Shown piece by piece: positions 50,192-64,000 of a stretch of DNA of 64,000 nucleotides. The notes under the pieces were generated by a model. The model saw only the letters and a program-made list of their open reading frames with translations. It made no database searches and had not been told where the DNA came from. Source of the DNA: Membranipora membranacea (Eukaryota; Bryozoa; Gymnolaemata; Cheilostomatida; Membraniporidae); contig OU612068.1 of assembly GCA_914767715.1 (NCBI GenBank), positions 33,852,001 to 33,916,000 on the forward strand, in the 5' to 3' direction. Within the stretch, counting starts at the first letter, position 1. Each line of letters begins with the position of its first letter. A program made the position numbers and the translations under genes.

Positions 50192-53100
50192 TCATGTGAA
50201 ATCATCTAGTGACTCAGCAGAGCTCTCTATATCGTCGGTACTGGCCATGTCGTCACCGTCTGAGCCTGCCAGGGTTAGTCTAGGTATCGTCTTCTTCAGC
50301 AGGTCTCTGTACAACACAACATTGATTATTAGTTCCAGAACAAGTTACATGATTATTCGAATAGGCTACGGTGAGATAATCCACTCATGCCTTGGACTTT
50401 TATGGAAAGGTTAGACTAATAATATCGGTGTTATGGTTATTTGAACATCCAACAAACAATATTGAGGCAAAGAACATCTTGTGTAATCAGCAGTAAAGGG
50501 CTGAGCATGAAAAGATTACCAAACACAAGCCGTCTGAGTTTGTGTGGTTTGCTGTTTCTGAAGAGATAATATTATTATCAATCATGAAAGGTTTTTCAAA
50601 CATCTGAATATATTCAAGAGTTGAGAGACGGCTTTGGAAACAACTTAATTCATTTATTTTTAAATTAAATCAATCACTCACTTTTTCTCTTGAACAGTTC
50701 TGATTTTTGCAGATATAGCCTTCTCCTCTTGTTGAGCTTGTTCAATATCTACGGTTGGGGTGTCTGACGTGATGCTAATAGTATCAGAGACTGAGGCTAT
50801 ATCCGAGTTATTATCTATATCTACACTAGATGTCTCTGCTATCTCAGTGTGAGTGTGCATGGTATCCTTCTTCTTATAACCAGCAGGCTTTTTCTGTTAG
50901 AAAAATAGCAATAATAATTATAGGCCTGAACGTCATGGCGACCTCAAATTTAATATCTAACCTCTAATGATTGCCTATAAAACGTTGAAAAATTCTAAAA
51001 ATCGATATTATATCGATATTGGAATGAGATCAACATAAGAATTTGACTATGGACATATGGAATTCACGAAGAGAGAATATATTACTAGTATTCACACGGT
51101 ATTAGTGTAAATCATACTAATAGGCATTCCTACAAATTGAAGCCGGCCTTTTCTGGCTGGGAAATTACAGCTATCATACACATTGAGAAAAAAATCTCAA
51201 GCAATGTTATCCCTAGTTTTCTACTGGGTTAACTTTGCTGTGATGCTCTGTTGTTGAGAACTGATCTAATACGGTAGTGTACACTTACAGATTGTCTTCT
51301 CATGCTCTGTCTGACATCTGTGAGCCGATCCTGTAATGTCTGCTGCTCTGTCTCAAGCTCATCTATATCATTCAGTGTCTCATTCAACTTCTTCAGCGTC
51401 GCGTTCAGCATCAGTTCCACTGTACGGCACTGCTTACCGACCTATCAAGGTTAAACTTAGCATCAACCAACCGACTGACCAGTGTGAATGCAGTAGAGGG
51501 TACTGGTGTTACTCAAGGAAGTGGTGGTAATGTCTATCATCGCCTGCTGACTATATATACATGTATGTACAAGCTGTCTCTAACACAGCACATGGTGATC
51601 AAAGTCGGAGAAAGAGGCTATATAGATTTCATGTGGGAGGGCATTTATTAATTAATTGGTTCCTCTATCAGCTGAGTTTATTTAATATGTGTCAAACCTG
51701 TTCTTACCTGCATAAGACTCTGCTGTGCAGTCATTGGTTTTTTAGTTCTCACTAAACCTGGAGCAAAGACTATGGAAAGAGCATTACATGACATCATGTT
51801 AATCGGCTCATTCTGGGCGATTCTGTAACAAAGTAAATTGTTATTGTGCAGAAAATTCAGACACATAAGCTGTCTGTATGAAATAATTCTTTTCTGAAAA
51901 TGTTACCATGTTATGGAGTAAACTATGTGCATTTGTAAGCTTATTTATACATAGCCTCCTATGATGTAATTGGTTGAAGCTGAATCTGATATTAATGATG
52001 TGATTAGAACCAAAGAGCAGTCAATATTGTCAAATCAGTAGCATCTCCTCAACTAATGCATATCTCACATATATTCATCTTATTACTCAAAAAAACAGCC
52101 ATGCATATCATCCCAATTCAATCAACCCTACCTATTATTTCAAACTACACCGGCTACTCATATTTGATGTTTATTTTCACATGCAGCAGCATTAACCATG
52201 AAGCTGAGATAAATCTATTAGAAGGCAGATTAAGTTCCACATAGGGTAATTTACCTGGCTAAATGAAGCATAAGCCTTCCGATGACAGATAGATTGACAG
52301 GAGGTAGTTTATCTACAGTGGCTCTCATAGCACTCACAGCCTCCTCAGTGTTCTGTATATCTGTACATCTTATAAACTCATCATATAAATCAAACCTGAA
52401 CAACGGCTCCGGTAACTCACGGAAAAAGTTCTTAAGTGTTAGACTGATAACGTGTACAGCATAGTCTGAGAGATTGACACTCTCCCAATCTAGAAATATA
52501 AATGTCATGAGTATGGGACAGTCAGGGACAACACTAACTGTTTACCTCAAGGGAGAAGATGTAGAGTTTAGTTTGGGGGTCACAAAATGTTAGCTTTAAC
52601 ATAACTTTGGCTAGCTGAGGTGGAGTTATATATAAAGTCAAGATGATGAGTAAATGTAAGCTGGCTTTAACTTTAGCTCTTACAATCATGTGCAAAATGG
52701 TATGTTTTTCCTCTTGGGAGTACTTTACTCCTCTTGGGTGAACAAAAATGAACTCCATACCACTCAATACAACTCAACTCAGAAGGATGATATAGAGACA
52801 CACATACCAGAGTTGAGAGCTTTTCTCAGAGTTCTGACACGTTGAGCGGCTCCAGATTTTCGGTATATCCCTGCGGTGTACACGCCCCTGTTATCGAGCT
52901 CAGCTATAAGCTTATCTAACACTGGGGGACAAGTATTATCCTCTCCTGCTAGCAGGTGCAGTGGAACACCAAACACTGCATTGGGCTTTATATCCTTCAA
53001 ACAAACAACCATATACACATCAATACAAGATTTAGAATTGAAGGAGTAACACATATTAAATGAGTTGGAAATACCTACAGAATCAAAATATCAGCTACGG

Positions 53101-56100
53101 TGGACTCCAATGTCGGTTATTTGAAGTTTTCTCAATCATCTTTGACAGGGCTGCGATAACACCCCTATGCTATATCCGAATGTGGTCTATACTTGTGAGA
53201 GGATTGATTACGGATATTGAGGGTGCTTGTGTTGTGACATCTCAGTGCAGAAATACACGTACAGCTGACAAACTCTAAATTATATACTTACTGATTCGGA
53301 AAATGAAGGATTATAAATCTATCGCAGAAACAAACGTTCCTTTTAAATTCATTCCAAATTACAATCGATTAAGTGCAGCAAGTCAAATCCCTACAGATTC
53401 CTTCAATTATAACTACAGTGGAATGACAAGACCAAATTAATCAAATTATAAATCAAACAATTTTCAAATCCCAAAGTTATATTTGCCAGTTATTGTGATT
53501 GACTGGCTTACAGTACTAGGTTTAGGCAGCATATTTGATCTGTTTTTGTACAAGTAATGTCTAAGACTCCGTGACCGATCCATCCCCTCCCACTTTACTA
53601 AAGCTGTTTATATATCAAACTCTTTCTCAGGCCATAAATAGCCACTATTAACACATGATATAATGTTCATTCTTCTGACTGGGTGTTCACATAGACAAGT
53701 GCTTGGACATAATGACAAAATCACAGAGCTCATAACGGTTCACATACCTCAGGTGGCGCATGTGGACATGCCGATTGAATCTGCAGATTGCACTTCTTAT
53801 GACATGAAAATTTGCAGTTCTCACATTCGAGGCCCTTCTCTCTAATATTCCAGAACATCATCTTATTGCAAACTTCACAGAATGTTGGGATGTTAAACTG
53901 TGCAGCGATCATCTGATGTCCTAATATCTTAGTAACCTACAAAAACATTTGGATTTCAGTTTACATTTACATCTTACTTTTCTACTGACAAGCACCAAAT
54001 TGACAGCAGTCAGTAGTCACAATTAATCCCGATTCAAATGCCCTACAAAAGCAGCAAGTAAAGCTATGAACACAATTCAATGCCTCCATGCAGGGATTAG
54101 AAATCATTTACCTCCTTGGTCTTCTTTTTGACATTGGTTTTCTGTGCCTGCTGATGTTGTTTGCTTGGTTTAGGTTTAGGTCGTTTCTTCTTTGGTCGTT
54201 TGAGGTATTCATCGAGGTAACTCCTGAAGGCGTTCACAGCTATAGTTGTAGGGAACTGTAACGCCTCTTCTCTGGGTAAATTCTTCTCTACATGCATCGC
54301 CACAATATCTGAAACATAAAGTGACACGATAACAGGATCTATAGTAAATTTCAACCACCGACAAAATACACGCATGCTTCATATCATTGATCAATCCCCT
54401 GGATTAAGTATGATCAAATTTGCATCAATTTGGAGTTACTCCCCCTTTGACATGAAATCAATACTGAACTTTCACAGTTTTCCCCCCATAACGTCTGATT
54501 GACCTAATATGGATAGAATTTGTTGCACACTATGTACCTCTGAAGTTAGACATCAGATCTCTGAACTTGAGTGGATGAAAACTATAAGAAGGAGACATGC
54601 TGAGAGCATTGTTAGTGACAATCAGTTTATTCATCTCCCTCAGAGCTCCTTTGAAGACTCGTTCATATACTGTCAACTTTGCCTCCTCAACATTACTCCA
54701 ACCGAACTCGAAATACTATCAAATAACATAATGATCCATGGGTAAATATCCAGTTATTTATTTATGTCATGACATTAACCCATTGTATCCTATACAAGGT
54801 AGCCGTACTCTTATAGTTGGACCCCTTGAATTTTCTTGAATTCTTTTGACGATTGAAAAATCAGTCGAGCAGTCATAAGGTCATAAATGTGTTTATTATA
54901 ATGGTTATTATAATAGGAGTTGTCATCTACTTGAAACAGAGCAGATAAATCTTAACTTATTATGCAGCTTTTATAGAATAGATGACATGATGAGAAGCTC
55001 ATTCACACTGCATCTGCTTTGTATGTAGTAACAAGAGGTTAGGAAAGACATTCAGCGCATTTTTGACTGACTCATGCATGACAATATAGCAACACCGACG
55101 ATCAATGATCAGAAGCTCCAAATATGGCACACACACAAAGATTACCTTATCATATATAAATCTACTGAGCTCTGAAACTTCATCGCTATCTTCTAGAGCC
55201 AGTGATTCAGGATAGTTCCACTCACTGGTACTACTGACTGTCATACCACTACTCTTCTTACTACCACCTCGCCCAGCATCTACAGTATCATCAATATAAG
55301 ATCAGTTCTCTGCTCATAATCCAATGGGCCATGATTACAACATTTTGTCTTACAACATCAACCTGAAATTTCGTGAATTAACAGGACAACCTCATGTCAT
55401 GTTTTAAAAAAAGACTAGAAATATATCGCAATATTAGAAGTCTATTGGAATATAAGCAAGAATAGATTTTCGATTTCGACTATTACAATTGTAAAACGTA
55501 TGTCAATCAGAGAGTGTACACTAAGCCCTGTCACTCTTTATTCATACCTATTTTCCTCTTTTCTCCCATTGTTGGCGGCGGGATATCGAGCGGAGTATTG
55601 AGAGGGGTCAGAGGTACAGAGCTGTAATGTCCGCCGAGATCAGAATCATCACTCTCCTGACGTCTCATATCTGATCTCTTTCTGTGTTTCTCTGCTGCTG
55701 CTGCTCCGTAGGCCTGAATACCTGCTGAAAAATTGGTGGCAAATATCGGCTTTATTTACAGTCAAATAAATTCCAGAATATCATGATGTCATGGAAGATT
55801 TCTAGTTCATGTTTCTCAATCTTTTGATTGTCAAGAAATCCCATCAAAATCTTGTCCCTCTACGTATATCCCATATAAGTAAAACATGATTCTTTATATA
55901 CAAGAAGTTTAAGGGATATCCAAAATAAATTCTCATGTTGATATCTGGGGACAGCGATCTAAATATTGATGAATACCTACCATCTATGGAGCCTTTATGT
56001 GAGAGGGTATCGTATGAGTTAGACTTGAGTGCACCTGGATGTGGTCCATTTTTGACATGCCCATGTTTCTACAAGAGGGTATCACTAACATAAGCATGAT

Positions 56101-59100
56101 GTCAATGTGGTGGATTTGGATAATTCTCTTTTGATTAGTAATGTAAGAAGGGGAGAATCATCAGAAAATATAAACAGCAAGCAGAAAAGTAGCGATAACT
56201 GACAGGGGATCACACTGTCATGAGTGTGTAAATTTCAAGCCATTGGGAAGAGAAGATAACCAAGGAATAATGGAGAGGCTAAGGATAGCACGGCAAGTAT
56301 TTCTTGTAGCAAGACAAAGCATGCCATGCAAGACATTCTAGATAAAACAGGTCTAGCAGGACATTTCTAGCTGCAACAAAAATTCCAAAATAATTGACTG
56401 CACAAGAGTAAAATGTTGAAAGATTAAGAATAGGAACATCAAAAAAAAGTTAAAAGCCCAATTCAAACTATCATAGGGACAAACAATGCGTTGAATCTCA
56501 AGGTGGCACAGGCGCAGGCAGTGTCATGCGCTGGCTGTCAAGAGACAAATTAGCCAACTTACAAAGAAATTCACTTTTAATGGTAGGTACACCTGAAATC
56601 AAGTTAATCAGAGGTAGAGGTACACATGCCTAATCAACGTTTGTTCTTTTATCAATATTTTGTAAACATTACTAAATTGGTCTCGATGAAAGTAAACTGA
56701 ACATGCCATGCTAAGATTGATTATTTATCCATGCAGTATACATTCATGCCATGCCTAACCTACATCATGAAGCTCGATGTCCCTAATATCTAGGGATAAG
56801 AGGCAGCTCTACCAGCCAGCTCTACCGGCAGGCAGTGCTATGCCTGATGTTATAGCTATTCCTAAGTCTAACTAATATCCTATAAAAGCTTTGGTGATGT
56901 ACACAGGCCGGACAAAGACATACCAGGTTAATGTCATGCTCTAACGATATAGCTGCATTCAGAGCGGCAGGTGCTAAATTATCGGCCGATTGTGATTTTC
57001 TGACCTGTACGTTCTTACGCAAAACATGTGTCTGGAAACAAATCATAACAGCTAACAATAACAACAAAAATATGTAACAAAACCAAACCATAATGCAGCA
57101 AGCTTAAACTATAGCAGCGGCCCCAATTAAAACCACCAAGACCAACACCCAGAACCCATTCAGCGACCAGTTCCTTGTTAGGGTAACCAATTTTTGTCTC
57201 TTGTTCCATAAAATATAATGAATTAGATAAGATAGTTAACGAACACCGAAATGTCAAACCAAAACATTCACAGCTCGCGGCGGCGATGGAATGAGCAGAT
57301 GGCTTACTAGTGATTTGAATAGTGATTTAGTGAAACTGACTTGTCTGAACAGTTTAGCAGGCGGGCGACTTTGGTCACAATTCCCTGATGGTTCACCGTC
57401 CACCTCATCCTAAACATGCAGTCAAAAATTTCAGATTTTTTTATGAAAGGACATACTGTTTTATTTGCTCAATCAGTTGAATTAAGGAGTGAAGAAGGAA
57501 TCAATCTTGGGTGATTTTATTGGGTCAAATCATTGGGGATTTGAGGATCTAGCAGAATATGGGATGATAACACCAGTTGTGAGTGGATATATTTAGCAAC
57601 TACCACAAACACCTATTCTAACTAGCAAGCCAGAAAGAATTACAGTTATTTCAGTTTTACATTTTCGATTAGATACAAGCATTGCCAATCATAAATATGG
57701 TGATCTCAAAGCTCAGCCACATTGGTGAGGAAGAAATTTGGTTTGGTCCACCAGATTAAATCGGTGCTGCAATTATTTAAACAAGTGACCGCTGTCTTAG
57801 AAATTGGGTTTCTTTATGTGAATGGTCTGAAAAATCTGACTACCAGTGACAAATGGTCAGTGGTAAGCAATGCAGCGGTGTTGAATTATCTTATCTTTTC
57901 TAATAGAGATATCTGGCATGACAAAGCAGATTTCCTATGCAGGAATGTTTACGAGTCAAAATCCTGGAAGGATTCACAGATTTGTGGGAAAGAAAACCGC
58001 GATGATGCCAGAGATCTCTGTTAGCCAGTGTGGTTGTCACAAAATATGCAAAGTATTCCCGACGCCATCATGCAGTTGAACCATCATGCCCCACAACAAT
58101 GTGAAAAACATTATGCTGAGAGTCAAAAGGTACCGGTTCACCATGTTATATATGTATGACAATAATTATGACAACTTTATTGTTTACTAACACGGACTCA
58201 ACACATCAACGTAGCAGTTATATTTCAACAACTGATTGGCCCAAGTCCACCAACAACAAATAATAATGTTGGGTGTAAGGAGTTCTAACATAACCACTAG
58301 ATAGATGACATACCCTGGTGAACTTCATACGAGGATCATCCAAATCTATAGAGGAGGCTCCGGAGCTCTGCCTCATGAGAGAATGTGGTGATGGGCTCAA
58401 CAGATTCTCACTGAAGGAAAACCAAGTGAAACACGACCTTAATATACAGCATTGCAGTAATGATGACAGTATATGACATACGCTTTGGTGACCAAGTCAT
58501 TCAGTATATAGCGCACTGACTCACTTTTGTTGGAAAATCCATTACAAGCAAGCAGAAAAAATCATACATGTTGATTAGAGCTATGATAAAAAAACGATAT
58601 TAATGACTCACGGGGATATACATGATGCAGAATCGGATAGCCTCTCTGTGGATTTAGAAATCGTCCTCCGAAGATAAGTTGGATCATTACTGGATGTTCT
58701 TCTGACTAGAGGTTTGGGAGGTTCCACAACAGGGGATTTTAGCTCTGTAGGGAGGCACACAGCTGTAGCCGCTAGCGGCAAAGAGGATGGAGGTCTTCTC
58801 TCTGTAGGTTTTGGGGCTACAGGTGGAGGAGTCTTTTCTGACTGATGTTGTTCAGTTTCTATATTACTGTTGATATTACTAGGCAAGCTATGACGGCTTG
58901 AGTGTGATTGTTTCATGTCATTGGAGGGTTTTTCTGGGGTATAGAACAAATTGGACGCTCTCATTTCTAAAGGCTGTTTTTGTCGCAGATTAACTGAATG
59001 CTCAGGACTAGGTCTGTTTTTTATTATAGCTGCTGTATCACTGCTCACTCTACTATGAGTCTTTGGTTTTACAGAGCTGCCACTCAGGCGCCTCTCATAA

Positions 59101-62100
59101 GATACAAAGCTATCCTGTACTGGTGTGATGTCAGTGTTAGGTGTTAGGCGCTCTGACTCTGGTACAGCTGGTGTAGTGTCTACCTCCTTACTGTCTGATA
59201 GACTGTCAGTACTTGGAGTGACAGGCTCTGCAGGTGTCAGCGCTGATGGGGGTGATAAAGGAGATGTAGGTGACAGGTGCTCATCAGGTACCTGTTGGTT
59301 AACTTCAGAGCCGTCACTGCTACTGATGGAGGGACTAGATGGGGACTTCTTCTGTACGACCGGTATAACAACATCATCATCTAATAATGCAAATAAGTCA
59401 TTTCTTTATTTAGGTTAAGATTTTTGGATTGGGACTTTGTACTCACCAATTTTCTGGGATTTAAAGTTCACATTTTGAAGGTCTTTCAAATTTACTACAC
59501 AGAGAACAAATTCCTGATAGAGAGAAGTGAGGTATACCTGAAATCTGCAAAAATATTAAACTTTCCACAGAAAATGTGCGTCACAGTTGAAAGTGCAGTT
59601 TGTCACTTTGTTTGCTTCTTTCTCCCTCAAAAATTCAAAATAGATAGTTCCAACATTTACACACTCTCACATTAAACGTTATTTTTGGGTTATGAATGTC
59701 AACTCTGACAATAACATAAACATAAACTTGAGTCGCAAAGAGTGATTTACATAAGATATTGGTATGAGAAAACTCAAATTGGAGTTATGACAAAACCTCA
59801 ATTCACACAGCAAAATGTGAAATCCTAAAAAAGTATTGCAACTGTAAGGTGAACCAATGCTATAATAAAAGAGTTTTTCTTTCATATCCCAGGATAGAAG
59901 AGAGCAAAGCTATGACTTGTAACGTGATGTTTTTGTTTAGGCGTTTGTAGGTATGAGATTTGCGAAATGATGTATATGGCTGAAGCAGATGGGGATTTTT
60001 TCCTAAGAAAACAGATTATTTCTCATCTAAAATCTTGGTTACATTGTTTATATACATATTTACAAAGGCAGGTTATTGTGAGGTGTATCGAACAGAGTAG
60101 CACTTTAGCTCAGGGTTTATAGGTGGAGATAGAAATTAGAGTGATATAAAGTTAACAACATGCATTTTCTTACCAGTAATGATAATAGCGAGTCGAGATA
60201 ACTTATTATCAAAGAGATCTAATCAACGTAACACAAAAATCATCGTTACAAATGAAGGACAAAGCCTAAACCAGCCACCGAGGTTGAAGCATAAAGGGGT
60301 CGGTTTTACCATCTAGAGTACAATAACATGGTTTCGTACAGGATAAATTTTGCTCAACTACATCGGACAATGTTGCAGTAGAATAAAAATAGGATACAGG
60401 ATGCAACATATATGAGGAACACAATTGAAATGTGATCAAGAAAAACAACATGGGGGATAAGTTACAGAGCAGATATGAGTATATCCATCTGCAATGGACG
60501 GCATTAAAGATGTGCAGAAGTTACAAAAGAAAGAAACAAAGCATAAAATGGGCCCACACTTAAAATTATAATATATGGGATTCCACTCCCACAGAGGGAT
60601 TTCCCAGCAGTCTTACTTGGGGTTATCTGCTCGTACAAATCTGTATACAAAAAGAGGTCAACACTAAACTAACTAATACTAGCTGTATATATTTTTGACA
60701 TCACTGCTTGTGATCAGAATGAGAGACAAGCGATTATTTGATTCAGCAGAAAATCGTGTAAATCAGGAGATTTGGGCTAACTTACTCTTAACCGCTCTGG
60801 CAGATTTGTAATCCTGGAACAAACAATAAATTAGCCGATTAATACTCGATTGAATGATGTTAAGTTTTGATAATTGGCATACCTTTGGTGCTGCGTCTAC
60901 GGAAGGCCACTCGGCGCTCTATACTGGCCCGTCGATTGATGCGATCTGATCGTTTAGGACTAGAAGGTTTAGAAACAGGTGCTGTGTCGATAATTGAAGG
61001 TATCTCATCATGTTCTTCCTGTTCATTTAGAGATGGAAATTTGTGTAAAGATGTATGAGATTGGTAACAAGCTATCATAGAAATACTCATTTCATCGGAA
61101 ATGTTAGTAGAAAGGGAAAATTTAAGTGAGCAATAGAGACCCTAATATTGGATATGAAAGTTTCTCATTAAATCTCGTGTGCGAGAACACAAGCGGGTTA
61201 TCTATAGCACGATGAGCATCAGGGCCATTATCCATGGATTAACATGGGGATGTTATACCTTTCTATGCTCACTGGTTCCATTTGACACTGGACTGACAGT
61301 ATTATCCTCATGTTCTATGGTGTCTTCAGCAGGTGCATCCTCTGGGTGACCATTCACAGCAGGTGTTCCTTTATCCACCAATGACTCAACTAGAAGAAAA
61401 GTGAACACCATTTCAATGAAAAAAGAAATCTATCCCTGCAGTATCCAATAAAACCTTTTTTTCAAAATTAGTTTCAAATATACACAGGCTTGTAAACATG
61501 AGAAGTCTGGTAATGGTGATGGCAGCCTCATCTGTAGATATATAAGCCATCACAGCTGCGCCTTACCATGGTTGGTTTGAGGTACTGCAGCCGGTTCATG
61601 ATCCTCGATGGATTGGGCGACTAGCTGATCAATGTCAGTATATGGTAGAGGCTCAGTGGGAGATTGAGGTACTTCTGATGGCTCAGTGGGAAGAGATCCA
61701 GCTCTGCAGAATACCACAACACTATTATATAATAAAAATGGCGGAAGGTAAAGCTATTTATAGTCTACTGTGATGCAATGCTGAGTTATGTGGACACACA
61801 CATAGGAAGTAGATAAAACATATGCCCTCATCTAAACATATACATCTTTTCCAGAATCTATTCAGAAAGTGATCCAAACATTTTTGGGAATTAATTTAAT
61901 AGCCGATCTGAAGATGGTTGAAAGTTTGTTGTCGATGACAGACCGATAGCAGACTTACATGCAATTCATTAGTGTCTTATTCAGTTGAGCACAGACATAG
62001 GCTGAACTCACCTCGATTTGGCGTCATTAATGATTGCCTTGCGCATCTTGTACCACTTCTGTATATTTCTGGCTGCATGTGTTCTCCTCAACTCTGCGCA

Positions 62101-63108
62101 TCTCTGATGTATCTCCACCTCTCTCCACTGTTCCTCAGCTATAAGATGCTGCCGCTCAGCCTCCTCTTCATGCTGCCGCCGCTTCACTTCCTCTTCATGC
62201 TGCTGCAGCTTCAACTCCTCCAGCTCTAACTCCAGCTGCTTCTTCTTCTCTAACTGTTCCTCTTCCTAAACAAACACACCAACTCATCAATACATGCAGT
62301 GATAGTGGCTGTCATCGAGCAGTCTGAAAGGTTTTTTGAATTGGCTATTTGCCCTCAGATTCTAGTCCAATACTCACAAGTTTTCTCTTTTGTTCAGCTG
62401 CCAGCCTCTCCTCTTCTTCCTGACATCTCCGCAGCTCATCTAATCGCTTCCGTTCTAACCTTTCTAGTTTTAACCTTTCTAGTTCTAAGCGTTCTTTTTC
62501 TAACTGTTCTTCTTTCAACCTTTCCTGTTCTAATTGTTCTTTCTCTAAGCGCTCTTTTTCCAATCTCTCTTCTTCTAATCTTGCTTGTCTTTCTTTATCT
62601 ATTCTTTCTTGCTCTACTCTGAGCCGCTCTTTCTCGAGTCGTCTCTGCTCAGCTTCATGTTGGAGTCTCTCCTGGTCAGCTCGATAAGCATCTAACTTTG
62701 GTTTGGTTGATCTTCGGCTGAGTACTCCTCTGTACACTCGCTGTTTCATAAATTAATTATTATAAATATCAGCAATCAGTGACAATAGACATGCTTTCAT
62801 CAAACACTGTAGACAATATTTATTATTATTAATACATCCATGGTAACGTCTGAGCTCATTGATAACATATTCACTTCACAAGACATTTACAAGCAACACT
62901 TTTCTGGTCACCAACTTTTTGATACCTGGGGATTTTCTGACCATTATAATATAGTTACCTGAATAGCTAGAGCAGCATCTTTCATGTCCATATAGTGTCG
63001 CCTGGCAAGCACGGATCTCACCCAGCTTTGCAGCCTCAGTACTTGTCTCATGAGAGTGTGATGTAATGCATCGTCTAGTAACATCTTCACTGTTTCCCTC
63101 AAGAATAC
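50192..63108 (-). CDS. MYO9: Myosin IX (unconventional myosin-RhoGAP), C-terminal part
   Basis: 24 exons give 1411 residues from the converter to the stop: 63108-62959, 62740-62378, 62265-62012, 61703-61567, 61389-61273, 61071-60883, 60640-60617, 60218-60174, 59380-58612, 58410-58314, 57409-57341, 57004-56924, 56068-55981, 55724-55548, 55279-55146, 54676-54538, 54308-54112, 53936-53748, 52994-52808, 52489-52255, 51822-51708, 51441-51289, 50893-50682, 50306-50192. Order: VFLRE with LQSWVRSVLARR (motor end and IQ motifs), a charged Glu/Arg coiled coil, another IQ-like segment, a Ser/Pro-rich linker of several hundred residues (PPPVAPKP, RKSQSADNL), a C1 domain with complete H-C6-H-C zinc ligands (GHQ, FCEVC, CENC, CHKKC), and a RhoGAP domain with arginine finger GIYRKSGA and NFFRELPEPLF. 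A coiled coil and acidic tail follow. Class IX myosins are single-headed motors that inactivate Rho at actin. The motor is outside the window. The 54676 acceptor is weak. Confidence 0.92.
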
Positions 63109-64000
63109 CTGATATTAGAATGGAATATAAATGAGTATATTTGGAGTTATCTCATCATCCTTACGTGTCAACGCGCAACATATGAGAACATTCTGTTGTG
63201 ATGGAAGCGGTGTTAATTTGAGAATTGCACGAGCCATGTATCAACTATTGGTGAACTAACTGGCTATTATGGAACAGCTCTTCCAGGCTACCCAAAAGCA
63301 ATCAATCAGTATCTTTTAATGAGATCTGAATGAGTGAAATTCAAAAGCCATTGCACCTGAAAAGCTTATATCTGGGCAGCCGAAAGCAACAATCTTCTTG
63401 TATACAATACATTACGTGTACAATGAGAGTAATGCTGCGTTTACATTAGGCCGTCTTTTGGCCCAGTCTTGAGTCTGACCGACAAATTACTAAGACGGAG
63501 GCTGAGACTGTGTAGTGTGAATAACAAAAACGGTTGACTGACCTTGTCTGACCGGCTTTTAAGACGATGTCTAGCAATTCGAGCAGTGCTCGTTTTGCAG
63601 TCTCAAGACTGCCCGTCTTAACACAAATTCCTAATTTAGCGATCACAATACTGCCATTTGTTCTATCACTCACATTTATTTTCTGTTTACATTACTCTGA
63701 GACTGACATTGGCTAAGCCGGTGCTATGTAAACACATGCCAGTCTCAGACTCTGGCTCAGACTTGGGGTTAAAGACTGCTCAGTCTTGAGTTGGTGGCCA
63801 GCTGACGGAGACGGCCTAATGTAAACGCAGCTTTACACATATGAACTACTATAGTTCTGTTACTTATGTAGCATCATCAAATAATAATGTGATGTGAGAT
63901 AAGCAAGAATCACTGACAGAGGTGTAAATAGTCCGTAACCATTCCATATTATCTCCACCTACACATGAAGAAGCGTTAAATAGTATTTAGCGTTGAGCTG
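63109..64000. other. MYO9: Myosin IX intron or unseen motor exon region
   Basis: No motor-domain exon could be recognised between the converter exon and the window edge. The span is probably intron and contains the terminal-inverted-repeat element at 63434-63831. Confidence 0.5.
63434..63831. mobile_element. Nonautonomous terminal-inverted-repeat element (MITE)
   Basis: A 398-bp element with perfect 23-bp terminal inverted repeats (gctgcgtttacattaggccg plus tct at 63434-63456; complement at 63809-63831). Internally it is rich in repeated agactg/cagtctt words in both orientations, typical of subterminal repeats. It has no coding capacity. The target-site duplication could not be settled, so the superfamily is open. 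Confidence 0.85.

Noticed and set aside
60786-60813. 28-nt splice-flanked exon candidate in myosin IX
   Set aside because: From the phase of the preceding exon (60883) it gives an immediate stop, while skipping it joins to 60640 in frame. It may be an alternative, frame-breaking exon but is not in the main chain.
63915-63968. Possible minus-strand exon after a gtgtag acceptor near the right edge
   Set aside because: Neither frame resembles a myosin motor and the donor is poor.

Overview
This window is animal nuclear DNA. It is AT-rich, and its genes are split into many short exons with GT/AG introns of a few hundred bases. The proteins are metazoan types: astacin with ShKT and TSP1 modules, a CAP protein, myosin IX, a mitochondrial-type cytochrome P450, an RSKR/S6KL kinase and ZC3HC1. 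About eight genes in 64 kb, small introns and scattered transposon relics point to an invertebrate with a fairly compact genome. A sponge, cnidarian or placozoan grade animal is my best guess, but I cannot fix the phylum from sequence alone. Exon chains below were assembled by eye from splice sites, reading phase and family motifs. Except for the CAP gene, each chain closes in frame.

Layout: 0.3-3.5 kb (-) a short ZC3HC1/NIPA homologue with a LINE fragment in one intron. 4.1-4.5 kb (+) a LINE reverse-transcriptase tail. 8.1-17.6 kb (+) a 24-exon secreted astacin metalloprotease with 14 ShKT domains and one TSP1. Two of its exon/donor junctions have been tandemly amplified. 19.2-26.4 kb (+) an RSKR (SGK494/S6KL) kinase whose introns hold a terminal-inverted-repeat element carrying a tRNA-Thr-like relic, and a C/T-rich minisatellite next to a possible 9-nt microexon. 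27.4-31.2 kb (-) a CAP-EGF-ShKT protein with a GPI/membrane tail and one apparent frameshift.

31.9-42.5 kb (+) is the most interesting block. It is a tandem cluster of three intact three-exon type I membrane receptors (A, B, C) plus one pseudogene. Each has a signal peptide, an NHL-like beta-propeller ectodomain, a Thr/Ser-rich stalk, one transmembrane helix and a cytoplasmic tail with tyrosine motifs. Receptor A carries three YxxI/V motifs in an ITAM-like arrangement. Receptor B has lost two of the three by Tyr-to-Cys changes. Receptor C has a different tyrosine-rich tail ending in an ITIM-like match. I do not recognise this family and suggest it as a candidate undescribed set of signalling or recognition receptors.

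43.1-48.8 kb (-) is a complete 11-exon mitochondrial-clan P450. 50.2-63.1 kb (-) is the C-terminal part of a myosin IX gene (converter/IQ, long linker, C1, RhoGAP, tail); its motor lies beyond the right edge. A terminal-inverted-repeat element sits in its last visible intron.

The neighbours do not form an operon. The extracellular genes (astacin, CAP, receptor cluster) share ShKT, EGF or propeller modules and sit together, while ZC3HC1, RSKR, the P450 and myosin IX look like unrelated housekeeping or cellular genes.
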